DNA from: Glutamicibacter protophormiae
Lineage (GTDB): Bacteria > Actinomycetota > Actinomycetes > Actinomycetales > Micrococcaceae
Length of the DNA stretch: 64,000 nucleotides
Direction of reading: 5' to 3'
Assembly (NCBI RefSeq): GCF_014647495.1
Contig: NZ_BMPH01000002.1
Location: 248,001-312,000, forward strand
Below are positions 9,703 through 16,817 of the stretch, one piece after another (position 1 is the first letter of the stretch; every line of letters begins with the position of its first letter). The notes under the pieces are model-generated. The model ran no database searches, was not told the DNA's origin, and saw nothing but the letters and a program-made list of their open reading frames with translations. A program made the position numbers and the translations under genes.

Positions 9703-10403
9703 TTGCTGCTCCTGACGATGGTGGTGATGGCGTGGTGCACGGCGCTGAGGTGTCCGTTCATGGCTTGCGCGGCGGCGTCCGGATCCTGGTCGGCGATGGC
9801 CTGGACGATGAGGCGGTGCTCCTCGTTGGACGGGCCGGTACGGCCGGCGACCAGGTTGACGGTCTCGGACTGGCGCGACATGGCTTCGCGGATGTCGCTG
9901 ACGATTTTGGTGAACACCGAGTTGTCGCTGGCCAGGGCGATGGCGGCGTGGAACGCCGCGTCCAGCTCGACCCAGGCTGTCGGATCGTCTTCGTGCTCCA
10001 TCTGGTCCAGCAGCTTGCGCAGCCGTTCGAGATCTTCAGCGGTGCGTCGGGTGGCGGCCAGCGATGCGGCAGGGATCTCAATATGCGGGCGGGCCTCATG
10101 CAGGTCATCCGAGGAAAAGGTGCCCAGCTTCAGGTCGCGGGTGGGGCGGTGGGAGATGACGAAGGTGCCGCGCCCGGTTTCGGTGCGGGTCAGTCCCAGC
10201 GTGGCGCAGGAACGCAGCGCTTCGCGGATGACCGAGCGGCTGACGCCGTAGTCCGACGCGAGGTTCGCCTCCGAGCCCAGCTTGGCGCCGAGGGGAATTT
10301 CCTTTGCCTCGATGGCAGAGCGCAGGGAGAGGAATACGGCTTCCGCGGCGGAGCGGCGTTCGATGGGTTGCTGTCCGGGTGTCCAGCTGTCTGACAGGTT
10401 CAC
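9699..10403 (-). CDS. GntR/FadR-type transcriptional regulator of the asparagine operon
   Basis: About 234 residues from GTG 10403. The N-terminal winged helix reads FLSLRSAIEAKEIPLGAKLGSE... with recognition helix YGVSRSVIREALRS. The C-terminal half is the FCD ligand-binding domain, with metal/ligand-type histidines in AFHAAIALASDN and EEHRLIVQAI. The frame is open to 10634, but the extra residues are Arg/Pro-rich and not family-like. There is no clear ribosome site before GTG, so the mRNA may be leaderless. It is the first gene of its own operon, which suggests autoregulation; an 11-base odd palindrome (CTTGAGTCAAG, 10430-10440) lies just upstream. Confidence 0.9.
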   Translation of the reverse strand: MNLSDSWTPGQQPIERRSAAEAVFLSLRSAIEAKEIPLGAKLGSEANLASDYGVSRSVIREALRSCATLGLTRTETGRGTFVISHRPTRDLKLGTFSSDDLHEARPHIEIPAASLAATRRTAEDLERLRKLLDQMEHEDDPTAWVELDAAFHAAIALASDNSVFTKIVSDIREAMSRQSETVNLVAGRTGPSNEEHRLIVQAIADQDPDAAAQAMNGHLSAVHHAITTIVRSSK

Positions 10404-10429
10404 GAGTACGAGTCTTGCAGTGTGCAGGT

Positions 10430-10440
10430 CTTGAGTCAAG
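10430..10440. promoter_or_regulatory. candidate operator upstream of gntR
   Basis: CTTGA-G-TCAAG is a perfect odd palindrome 27 bases upstream of the inferred gntR start. Its position suits autoregulation of the asparagine operon. It is short, so it may be chance. Confidence 0.3.
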
Positions 10441-11014
10441 GAATGTCGCGCTTTATGTGCAGCTGAACCTCTTATGCGTCGCTGCTGAGCACCCAGGGGA
10501 GGATGTTGCGCTTGGGGAAGGCAGCATCGCCGGAGCGGAACGGTACTTGAGGGACACCGCTCCGCGGCTCCCGTCAATTTGGGACGCATGGGAATGTCCA
10601 GCTTGGTATGTTCGATCGATTTTTGGGCTTCCACAGGGGTGTTCTGGTCGGCAGTATCGAATCCGTCCCCGACCTGTAATTTGTCGCATAAGTGTAGATT
10701 ACTGTCCTGCTATTCCGCCGTGGCCAGTACTGCTATGGCGTGAACATGTGTTGTCTAGGTTTCGCGGGCGATGTCGCAGTTACCTGCGGAGACAAAGACG
10801 CAAGCCAGCAATGCGGAAAATGCATAAGCCAAGTGGTTCGCGCCGGCTGCGGAGCAACCGCGAGTACGAACTACGAACTTTGGTTGATGGTTAAGGATAA
10901 AGCAAGCGAAGAACGCGATTGGGGCCGCGCCTGAAGACTTCCTGAGCGCTCCTTGTGCCGCCTGTTGCGGGGGCGCAGTGTTGGCATAGTCGACCAAACA
11001 GAAAGGAAAAGCCG
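10441..11014. other. intergenic gap with no supported gene
   Basis: About 570 bases between the divergent gntR and pfpI-like genes. It includes an 8-bp GC hairpin (10531-10538 with 10557-10564). Short frames here lack ribosome sites and family-like composition. The far end must hold the promoter of the downstream gene. I see no RNA family I can defend. Confidence 0.5.
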
Positions 11015-11569
11015 ATGGCTGATTTGTCCAATAAAAAAGTGCTCGTGCTGGCTTCCAATCGCGGGGTTGAGCAAGACGAGCTGGTAAGCCCTGTCGAGTC
11101 GCTCCGGTCTGCGGGAGCAAAGGTCGAGATCGCTGCTCCTCAGCAGGACAAGATTCAGACCCTTGTAGGGGATTGGGATTCGGGCAAGATTCTCGAAGCA
11201 GACCTCGCCTTCGAGACCGTGGACGACGAAAAATTCGATCTGTTGCTGGTCCCCGGGGGAACACTCAATGCGGATAATCTGCGTGTTGACGATGAAGCAC
11301 AGCGCATTATCAAGTCCTTCGCTGCAACCGGACGACCGGTGGCTTCGATTTGCCATGGTCCGTGGTTGCTTGTGGAAACTGGGCTTGTGCGGGGCAAGAC
11401 CCTGACCTCCTACCAGTCAATCAAGACGGATGTGGTGAACGCTGGCGGCCAGTGGGTAGACGAGGAGGTTTTCCGTTGCCCTGCAGGAAAATTTGTGCTG
11501 ATCACTTCGCGCAACCCGGGGGATTTGGATGCCTTCAATGCCGCTATCATCGAGGAACTTGGCGCGTAA
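11015..11569 (+). CDS. DJ-1/PfpI-family protein (type 1 glutamine amidotransferase-like)
   Basis: 184 residues. ATG 11015 follows AAAGGAAAAG. The fold is recognisable from KVLVLASNRGVEQDELVSP at the start, the nucleophile elbow ASICHGPWLLVE with its reactive cysteine, and TSYQSIKTDVVNAGGQWVDEEV. This matches the YhbO/PfpI branch, whose members are linked to stress survival and protein or aldehyde deglycation; activity here is inferred. It is followed 63 bases later by a tiny conserved-looking gene on the same strand, so the two may be co-transcribed stress genes. Confidence 0.9.
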   Translation: MADLSNKKVLVLASNRGVEQDELVSPVESLRSAGAKVEIAAPQQDKIQTLVGDWDSGKILEADLAFETVDDEKFDLLLVPGGTLNADNLRVDDEAQRIIKSFAATGRPVASICHGPWLLVETGLVRGKTLTSYQSIKTDVVNAGGQWVDEEVFRCPAGKFVLITSRNPGDLDAFNAAIIEELGA

Positions 11570-11632
11570 GCACTAGCTGACCAAAACAGCTAACTGCATG
11601 CAGGCCGTAAAAATCCCCCAAGGAGCTTTCCA

Positions 11633-11839
11633 ATGACGAACATCAATTCCGACAAGCTAGACAAAAAAACAGCGAAAAACGCCGCCGGTGATGAAGCAAG
11701 CCAAGAACAGGCCGCATCCTCCAACCCTGACCCGCTAGATCAGAAAATCACTGGCTTGGAACCAGGCGGCGGAGTGCCGCCAGGGGAGACACCGCCAGCA
11801 GAAGGATCGATGAGCCGGGACCAGGGGCACGAAGAGTAG
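11633..11839 (+). CDS. small Gly/Pro-rich protein, DUF6480-like
   Basis: 68 residues, no membrane segment. The N-terminal half is Lys/Asp/Gln-rich; the C-terminal half has the compact block [20 protein letters not shown], which I associate with the actinobacterial DUF6480 group (remembered pattern, not searched). AAGGAG stands 8-9 nt before ATG, supporting real translation. It probably forms one transcript with the PfpI-like gene. Function unknown; the composition suggests a disordered, stress-type protein. Confidence 0.7.
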   Translation: MTNINSDKLDKKTAKNAAGDEASQEQAASSNPDPLDQKITGLEPGGGVPPGETPPAEGSMSRDQGHEE

Positions 11840-12012
11840 GCGCTACAGGGATCGTGGCGTACCGGGCGGACCGTGACGTTCCGGCAACACCCGATATCGT
11901 ACGGTCCGGTCATCAAGGACGACTGTGATCCCGCTAGCAGGGCGGCGCGTCCCGCGGAAAACGGTCAAGCCTCTCGCGCAGGCATTAGACATCCACGCAT
12001 TTGTGGATGCGT

Positions 12013-12052
12013 ACTGCACCTCGGGCAAGCCATTTCTTGCCCGAGGTGCAGT
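12013..12052 (-). terminator. 17-bp perfect hairpin downstream of poxB
   Basis: Arms 12013-12029 and 12036-12052 are exact complements around the 6-base loop CCATTT, 60 bases past the poxB stop on the minus strand. Its strength and position indicate a transcription terminator. Confidence 0.7.
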
Positions 12053-12111
12053 CTGTCGAGCGTGCCGCATTCGAACCCTCCAAGCTCGCTGCGACTCCGC
12101 GGAGCGCCGCT

Positions 12112-13833
12112 TCAGAGGCTTTCGATGGCCTCCTTCGACTTGGCGATGGCAAACCCCCAAGCGTCTGACGCAGTCGTCTTCGGCGGCAAGGAGATCTCCT
12201 GTGGATTGGTACGGATATCAAGCAGATACGCTCCATCACTGGCGAGCGCTGCGTCAATGGCAGCAGCGAGGTCCTCGGGCTTAGTGACCAGCTGGGAATT
12301 GATGCCCATGGCACGCGCTACCTGGGAGAGATCGGGATTGTCCAGTTCCGTCCCGAATTCTTCAAGACCGCCTTGTTCCTGTTCCAGCTTGACCATGCCC
12401 AGACGCCCGTTGTTATAGACGATGAACTTCACCGGGAGTTTGTACGTCACGGCTGTCCGCAAATCCCCGAGCAGCATCATAAGTCCGCCGTCGCCGCAGT
12501 TGGCGATGACCTGTCGTGAGCGATCCAATGCCTGAGCTCCAAGGGCCTGAGGCATGGCATTGGCCATGGAACCCAAATTGAAGGATCCGAGCAGGCGACG
12601 TTCACCCCGCATCTCTATGAACCGCGACAGCCATACGGTGGACATGCCCGTGTCTACGGTGAAGATCGCATCTCGAGCTGCTTTCTGGTCAAGTTCCGCC
12701 GCGACTGCTTCCGGACGGATGAATACTTCCGGGTTGTTCACAAGGCTTCGGACTTTTCCCACCAGGCCGCGGTCATGATCCGGGTCGCTGACCTTGCTTT
12801 GGCGTTCCTGCCAGCGTTCGTATTGCTTGCGGATCGATGCCAGGTGCTTGTCCGTGCGGCCGGTACGTAGTTTCGGCAACAACTGTTCCAATGACGGCCC
12901 AGCATGCCCGACCATCGCGTGCGAAACCTGGGTGCGGCGGCCGATGTGCTCGGCGCGCGTATCCAACTGGATGACCGTCTTTCCGTTGGGGTACCAGTCC
13001 CTATAAGGGAAATCGGTACCGATCATGAAGACTACCTCTGCTTCATCCAATGCAGCGGCCGCTGCGGGGTTGCCGATCAGACCAGTCTGACCGACCTGGT
13101 ACAGGTTGTCGGCTTCCAAGCTTTCCTTGGCCTTGAGCGTCAGCACCATGGGAGCTTGCAAGCGTTCGGCGAGTTCGAGGATCTCGGGTCGTGCCTCGCG
13201 GGCACCCATCCCGACCAGCAAGGTGACCTTCTGTGCATCATCCAATACCCTGGCGGCGGCATCGATCTGGCTCAGTGGCGCCGCAGCTGGCGCGGCCGGT
13301 GGAACAAACCCAGCCGGGCGGATGTTCTTTTCCAGCTTCATGCCGCCTACGTTCCCCGGCACAGTGAGCACCGCGACGCCGCGTCGCGAGATCGCCGCAT
13401 TCACCGCTTGCTCCAGCAGCTGGGGCATCTGGTCGGCCGAGGTGACGGTGTGCGCGAAGACCGCGACGTCGCTGAATAGAAGATCATTGTCGACCTCCTG
13501 GAAGAAGCTGCTGCCAATTTCCGAGGTGGGCACCTGGCCGCAGATGGCCAGGACCGGAGCATGGGACTTTTTGGCATCATAGAGCCCGTTGAGCAGGTGG
13601 ATGGATCCGGGTCCGACAGTTCCCATGCACAGGCCCAGGCCTCCGGTGAGTTGCGCCTGGGCGCCGGCGGCGAAAGCGGCCACCTCTTCATGGCGGACGC
13701 CGATCCATTCCATCCGTGGTTCCGCGCGGATGGCTTCGGTGAGCGGATTCAGTGCATCTCCCACTACGCCCCACGCATGGGTGACTCCGTAGTCTGCGAG
13801 CGACTCGATGATGACCTTGCTGACGGTATTCAT
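12112..13833 (-). CDS. poxB: pyruvate dehydrogenase (quinone) / pyruvate oxidase
   Basis: 573-residue thiamine-diphosphate enzyme that oxidises pyruvate to acetate and CO2, passing electrons to quinone at the membrane. The pyrimidine-binding domain has GVRHEEVAAFAAGAQAQLTG with the catalytic glutamate; the central FAD-binding domain follows; the diphosphate-binding motif is NCGDGGLMMLLGDLRTAV...VYNN. The start MNTVSKVIIESLADYGVTHAWGVVGDALNPL is typical of PoxB rather than acetolactate synthase. It stands alone between hairpins, as poxB usually does. Other thiamine enzymes such as sulfoacetaldehyde lyase are less likely. Confidence 0.93.
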   Translation of the reverse strand: MNTVSKVIIESLADYGVTHAWGVVGDALNPLTEAIRAEPRMEWIGVRHEEVAAFAAGAQAQLTGGLGLCMGTVGPGSIHLLNGLYDAKKSHAPVLAICGQVPTSEIGSSFFQEVDNDLLFSDVAVFAHTVTSADQMPQLLEQAVNAAISRRGVAVLTVPGNVGGMKLEKNIRPAGFVPPAAPAAAPLSQIDAAARVLDDAQKVTLLVGMGAREARPEILELAERLQAPMVLTLKAKESLEADNLYQVGQTGLIGNPAAAAALDEAEVVFMIGTDFPYRDWYPNGKTVIQLDTRAEHIGRRTQVSHAMVGHAGPSLEQLLPKLRTGRTDKHLASIRKQYERWQERQSKVSDPDHDRGLVGKVRSLVNNPEVFIRPEAVAAELDQKAARDAIFTVDTGMSTVWLSRFIEMRGERRLLGSFNLGSMANAMPQALGAQALDRSRQVIANCGDGGLMMLLGDLRTAVTYKLPVKFIVYNNGRLGMVKLEQEQGGLEEFGTELDNPDLSQVARAMGINSQLVTKPEDLAAAIDAALASDGAYLLDIRTNPQEISLPPKTTASDAWGFAIAKSKEAIESL

Positions 13834-14067
13834 GGCTTTTCCTTCCGTTGCGGTGAGCGACGATGGATGGAGTGGCGGGCTTGCCGGGGACAGGTTTTTG
13901 GAAAACCAGGTTCACCGGGCCGCTTGTGACCCTCATCGTGGCACAAGATTCCACTGGTTGCAGGCGCATCCAGCGTTCCCACATGCTGCGCCCTGTTCGC
14001 CCCGCACTGCCTAGCCGCGGTGAGGTCGCTGCCAGTCTGCGGGGACGGAACACGGGCTTCAGACGCA

Positions 14068-14102
14068 CGAAAGCCTGCCGCCACGAGGGCGACAGGCTTT
14101 CG
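14068..14102 (-). terminator. hairpin terminator after fabH
   Basis: 15-base arms (14068-14082 and 14088-14102) pair with one mismatch around a 5-base loop, 15 bases beyond the fabH stop on the minus strand. Confidence 0.7.
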
Positions 14103-14116
14103 GGGAAATCAGGAGA

Positions 14117-15067
14117 CTACGGAATGGTGATGACTTGGCCCGCGTAGGACAGGCCGCCGCCGAAGGCGAACAACAGTGCCTTGGAGCCCGACGGCAGCGG
14201 ATCATCGGAGGCCATCAGCTTGGACAATGCCAGCGGCATCGACGCGGCGGAGGTGTTGCCGGAGTGGACGATATCGGTGGCAATGCGGGCGTTCGGCGCG
14301 CCGATCTTCTCCGCCAGCGGCTCGATGATGCGCAGGTTTGCCTGGTGCAGGATGATGCCATCAATTTCCTCTGGCTTCAGCCCGGCGCGCTCGATGATCT
14401 TCGAGGCGATCTTCGGCAGCTGGGTGACGGTCCAGCGGTAGACGCTCTGGCCGCTCTGGGCGAACTTCGAGTTGTTCTCGGCTTCGATGCGCACGGCATC
14501 GGACAGCGACGGCACCGAACCCCAGACCACAGGGGAGATTTCCGCGGTCTCGGAGTCCGTCACCACGAAGGCGCCGGCGCCGTCGGCGGTCAGCACGCAG
14601 GTAGTGCGGTCGGTGAAATCGGTGAAGTCGGTCAGCATTTCGGAACCGATGACCAGCGCCTTGGTAGCGCTGCCCGAGGCGATGGCACCCTGGACCAGTG
14701 CCAGCGAGTGGGCGAAGCCGGAGCAAGCGGTATTCACGTCGATGGTTGCCGGACCCTGGTCCATGCCCAGTGCGTTGGCCACGCGGGCGGCCATGTTCGG
14801 CGAACGGTCGGTGGCGGTGCACGTGGCTACGACGACCATGTCGATGTCGCCGGCGTCGATGCCTTCGGCGTTGTCAAGCGCCATCTTGGCCGCCTTGATG
14901 GCCATGGAATCTACGGTTTCGACCCCGGTGCCCCAACGGCGTTCTTCAATGCCAACGCGGCGCACAATCCATTCGTCGCTGGTCTCCACGAGCTTTTCCA
15001 GCTCGGTGTTTGGCACGATGCGCTCTGGCTGGAAGTGGCCAAAAGCGACGACTTTACTGCCGGTCAT
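14117..15067 (-). CDS. fabH: beta-ketoacyl-ACP synthase III
   Basis: 316 residues. Condenses an acyl-CoA starter with malonyl-ACP. The catalytic triad is visible: Cys in DVNTACSGFAHSLALVQGA, His in ILHQANLRIIEPLAEKIG, Asn in HSGNTSAASMPLAL. The opening DEWIVRRVGIEERRW is also family-typical. Actinobacteria normally keep fabH in a fabD-fabH-acpP-fabF cluster, but here it stands alone between terminators, so it may be a second copy with different starter preference or a role outside bulk fatty-acid synthesis. ATG 15067 is preceded by AAGGAG. Confidence 0.93.
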   Translation of the reverse strand: MTGSKVVAFGHFQPERIVPNTELEKLVETSDEWIVRRVGIEERRWGTGVETVDSMAIKAAKMALDNAEGIDAGDIDMVVVATCTATDRSPNMAARVANALGMDQGPATIDVNTACSGFAHSLALVQGAIASGSATKALVIGSEMLTDFTDFTDRTTCVLTADGAGAFVVTDSETAEISPVVWGSVPSLSDAVRIEAENNSKFAQSGQSVYRWTVTQLPKIASKIIERAGLKPEEIDGIILHQANLRIIEPLAEKIGAPNARIATDIVHSGNTSAASMPLALSKLMASDDPLPSGSKALLFAFGGGLSYAGQVITIP

Positions 15068-15314
15068 GGATGTTGCTCCTTGGTGGATTAAATACTGCCT
15101 CTATTAAGGTTAGTCGCTTTGCCCGCTACTTGCCGTTCACATACACCAGATGGCATATATTTCGCGGGAATCGCCGGAAAATCGGCCGTTCCCGTTCGCT
15201 ATGCGAAACTCCAAGCATTCCCGGCGACTTCATACATGGTCGGCATGCTGTTCACCCGGATGTCAGTCGAGGCCGGTCCAATGGAGGGAAAGCAGTACGG
15301 AGGGAGGGGAGAAA

Positions 15315-16133
15315 ATGGACCAACTGACAATTGTGCATCTGAGCGACACCCATCTCACGGGGGACACCCGGTTGCTGTACGGGAAAATCGACCCGTGGCG
15401 CCGACTGGCCCGCGCGCTGAGCGCAGCGGAGCAGTTGAAACCGGACGCGCTGGTGCTGACCGGGGACGTGGCAGACCGCGGGGCCGCGATCCACGCGGAT
15501 GCGGCCGCCATTCTCGCGGAGGCGCAGTACCTGCTGGGCTGCCCGATTATCACGATTCCCGGGAACCACGATCCTGCCGGATCGATCGGTCCGGTTTTCA
15601 ATACAACGAGGCTTTCCACAGGACCGCATCCGGCCAACACCGTGCACGATATCGATGGTCTGCGCATCATCGGGTTGGACAGCGGGGGATTCCAACTGGC
15701 CCGGGGTCGGATCGACACCGCCCAGCGGGCGTGGCTGGATCGGCTGTTATCAGTCTCTGCGCCCAAGGGAACGCTTCTGCTGCTCCATCATCCTCCGCTC
15801 GAATCTTTTTCGCTCGCGCTTTCTGGACGCGGACTGGAGAACCCGGAAGAACTGGCATCGCTGGTCGCCGGCAGCGACGTGAGGGCTATCCTGTGCGGGC
15901 ACTATCACCAGACGGGAACGAGCCAACTGCTGAACACCCCCGTGTTCATGACACCGGCAACGTCCTACAACATGAGCCCGTTCGCCCCGACCGAGGTGGT
16001 CAAGGAAGACTGCGCCTGGTTCTCGGTGCTGCGTATCAGCACGGAACAAGTGGTGTCGGTCCCGGTGTCCACCGGCCGAATGCTTCCGCAACAGGAGCGG
16101 ACTGAAAACTATCTCTCGCTGCGCCGCGGCTGA
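15315..16133 (+). CDS. calcineurin-like metallophosphoesterase (cyclic-nucleotide phosphodiesterase type)
   Basis: 272 residues from ATG 15315, placed just after GGAGGGGAG. All dinuclear-metal motifs of the class III phosphodiesterase group occur in order: HLSDTHL, GDVADRG, IPGNHD, HHPP and GHYHQ. This is the CpdA/Rv0805-like layout, which suggests hydrolysis of cAMP or other phosphodiesters in the cytoplasm; the substrate is inferred. It ends 48 bases before a histidine phosphatase on the same strand, so the two form a likely operon. Confidence 0.9.
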   Translation: MDQLTIVHLSDTHLTGDTRLLYGKIDPWRRLARALSAAEQLKPDALVLTGDVADRGAAIHADAAAILAEAQYLLGCPIITIPGNHDPAGSIGPVFNTTRLSTGPHPANTVHDIDGLRIIGLDSGGFQLARGRIDTAQRAWLDRLLSVSAPKGTLLLLHHPPLESFSLALSGRGLENPEELASLVAGSDVRAILCGHYHQTGTSQLLNTPVFMTPATSYNMSPFAPTEVVKEDCAWFSVLRISTEQVVSVPVSTGRMLPQQERTENYLSLRRG

Positions 16134-16181
16134 GCAACGAATATGAGACCACGCCCGGTGGGGCGTCTACGAAGGACGAGA

Positions 16182-16742
16182 ATGACTGCAGCAAAAATTA
16201 TCTTGATCCGCCATGGCCAGACCGAATGGAACCGGGCGGAGCGGCTGCATGGGCGCAGTGATCTGCCGTTGAACGCCACAGGGATCGCCCAAGCCCATCG
16301 CCTGGCCGCCGAGCTGTCTGCGGACGGACCGTGGGATGCCGTCTACTCATCGCCGCTGTTCAGGGCATGCCAGAGTGCGCAGATCCTGGCCGATGCGCTG
16401 GGAATTGCCAAGGTCCGGGAGAACCCGGAATTGATGGAACGTGACTTCGGGGAGTCCGAGGGCCGCTTGGTGAAAGGCCTGGACCAGGAACAGCGACGTC
16501 TGCTCATGGATCTGGGTGAAACCGAGGAACATCTGGTGCAGCGCGGCGTGAACGCGTTGTTCAAGATTTCTGCTCAGCATCCGCGGCAGAAGGTGCTGGT
16601 GGTCAGCCACGCCGCCTTGATCAGTTCGGTGCTGACTGCATTGAGCGGAGAAGAGCAATCGCAACTGGCCAACGCGCAGATGATCGCGTTGGAGCCGGCG
16701 CTGCTGAGCAATTTCGTGGCGCGCGAGCCGCTGTGGCATTAA
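16182..16742 (+). CDS. histidine-phosphatase-superfamily protein (phosphoglycerate mutase-like)
   Basis: 186 residues from ATG 16182, preceded by AAGGACG. The phosphohistidine motif is IILIRHGQTEWNRAERLHG; the partner residues appear in YSSPLFRACQSA, ELMERDFGESEG and VVSHAALI. The short length and small helical insert point to a general phosphatase (CobC/GpmB-like branch) rather than glycolytic mutase. It follows the metallophosphoesterase gene, and transcription ends at the hairpin just beyond. Confidence 0.9.
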   Translation: MTAAKIILIRHGQTEWNRAERLHGRSDLPLNATGIAQAHRLAAELSADGPWDAVYSSPLFRACQSAQILADALGIAKVRENPELMERDFGESEGRLVKGLDQEQRRLLMDLGETEEHLVQRGVNALFKISAQHPRQKVLVVSHAALISSVLTALSGEEQSQLANAQMIALEPALLSNFVAREPLWH

Positions 16743-16744
16743 CC

Positions 16745-16787
16745 AAGCAGCGCCCCTATCGCCGATGAAGGAATAGGGGCGCTGCTT
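16745..16787. terminator. bidirectional hairpin between convergent genes
   Basis: 15-base perfect arms (16745-16759 and 16773-16787) with a 13-base loop lie 2 bases after the histidine-phosphatase stop and 31 bases beyond the stop of the opposing gene, so it can serve both. Confidence 0.75.
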
Positions 16788-16817
16788 TCGAGCTAGTCAC
16801 TGGCTAGTGAGCTTGTC

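Noticed and set aside
8203-10251. Long antisense open frame over aspA, asparaginase and gntR
   Set aside because: Its composition is Gly/Val/Arg/Gln-rich shadow sequence; the opposite strand carries three clear enzymes.
10770-10850. GACAAAGACGCAAGCC-type stretch recalling a GEMM (c-di-GMP) riboswitch
   Set aside because: The conserved core and the second helix do not match; resemblance is limited to a few bases.
12050-12110. T-loop-like GTTCGAAT on the minus strand, suggesting a tRNA
   Set aside because: The flanking 5-base arms do not pair and no acceptor or anticodon arm can be drawn; the nearby hairpin is a terminator.
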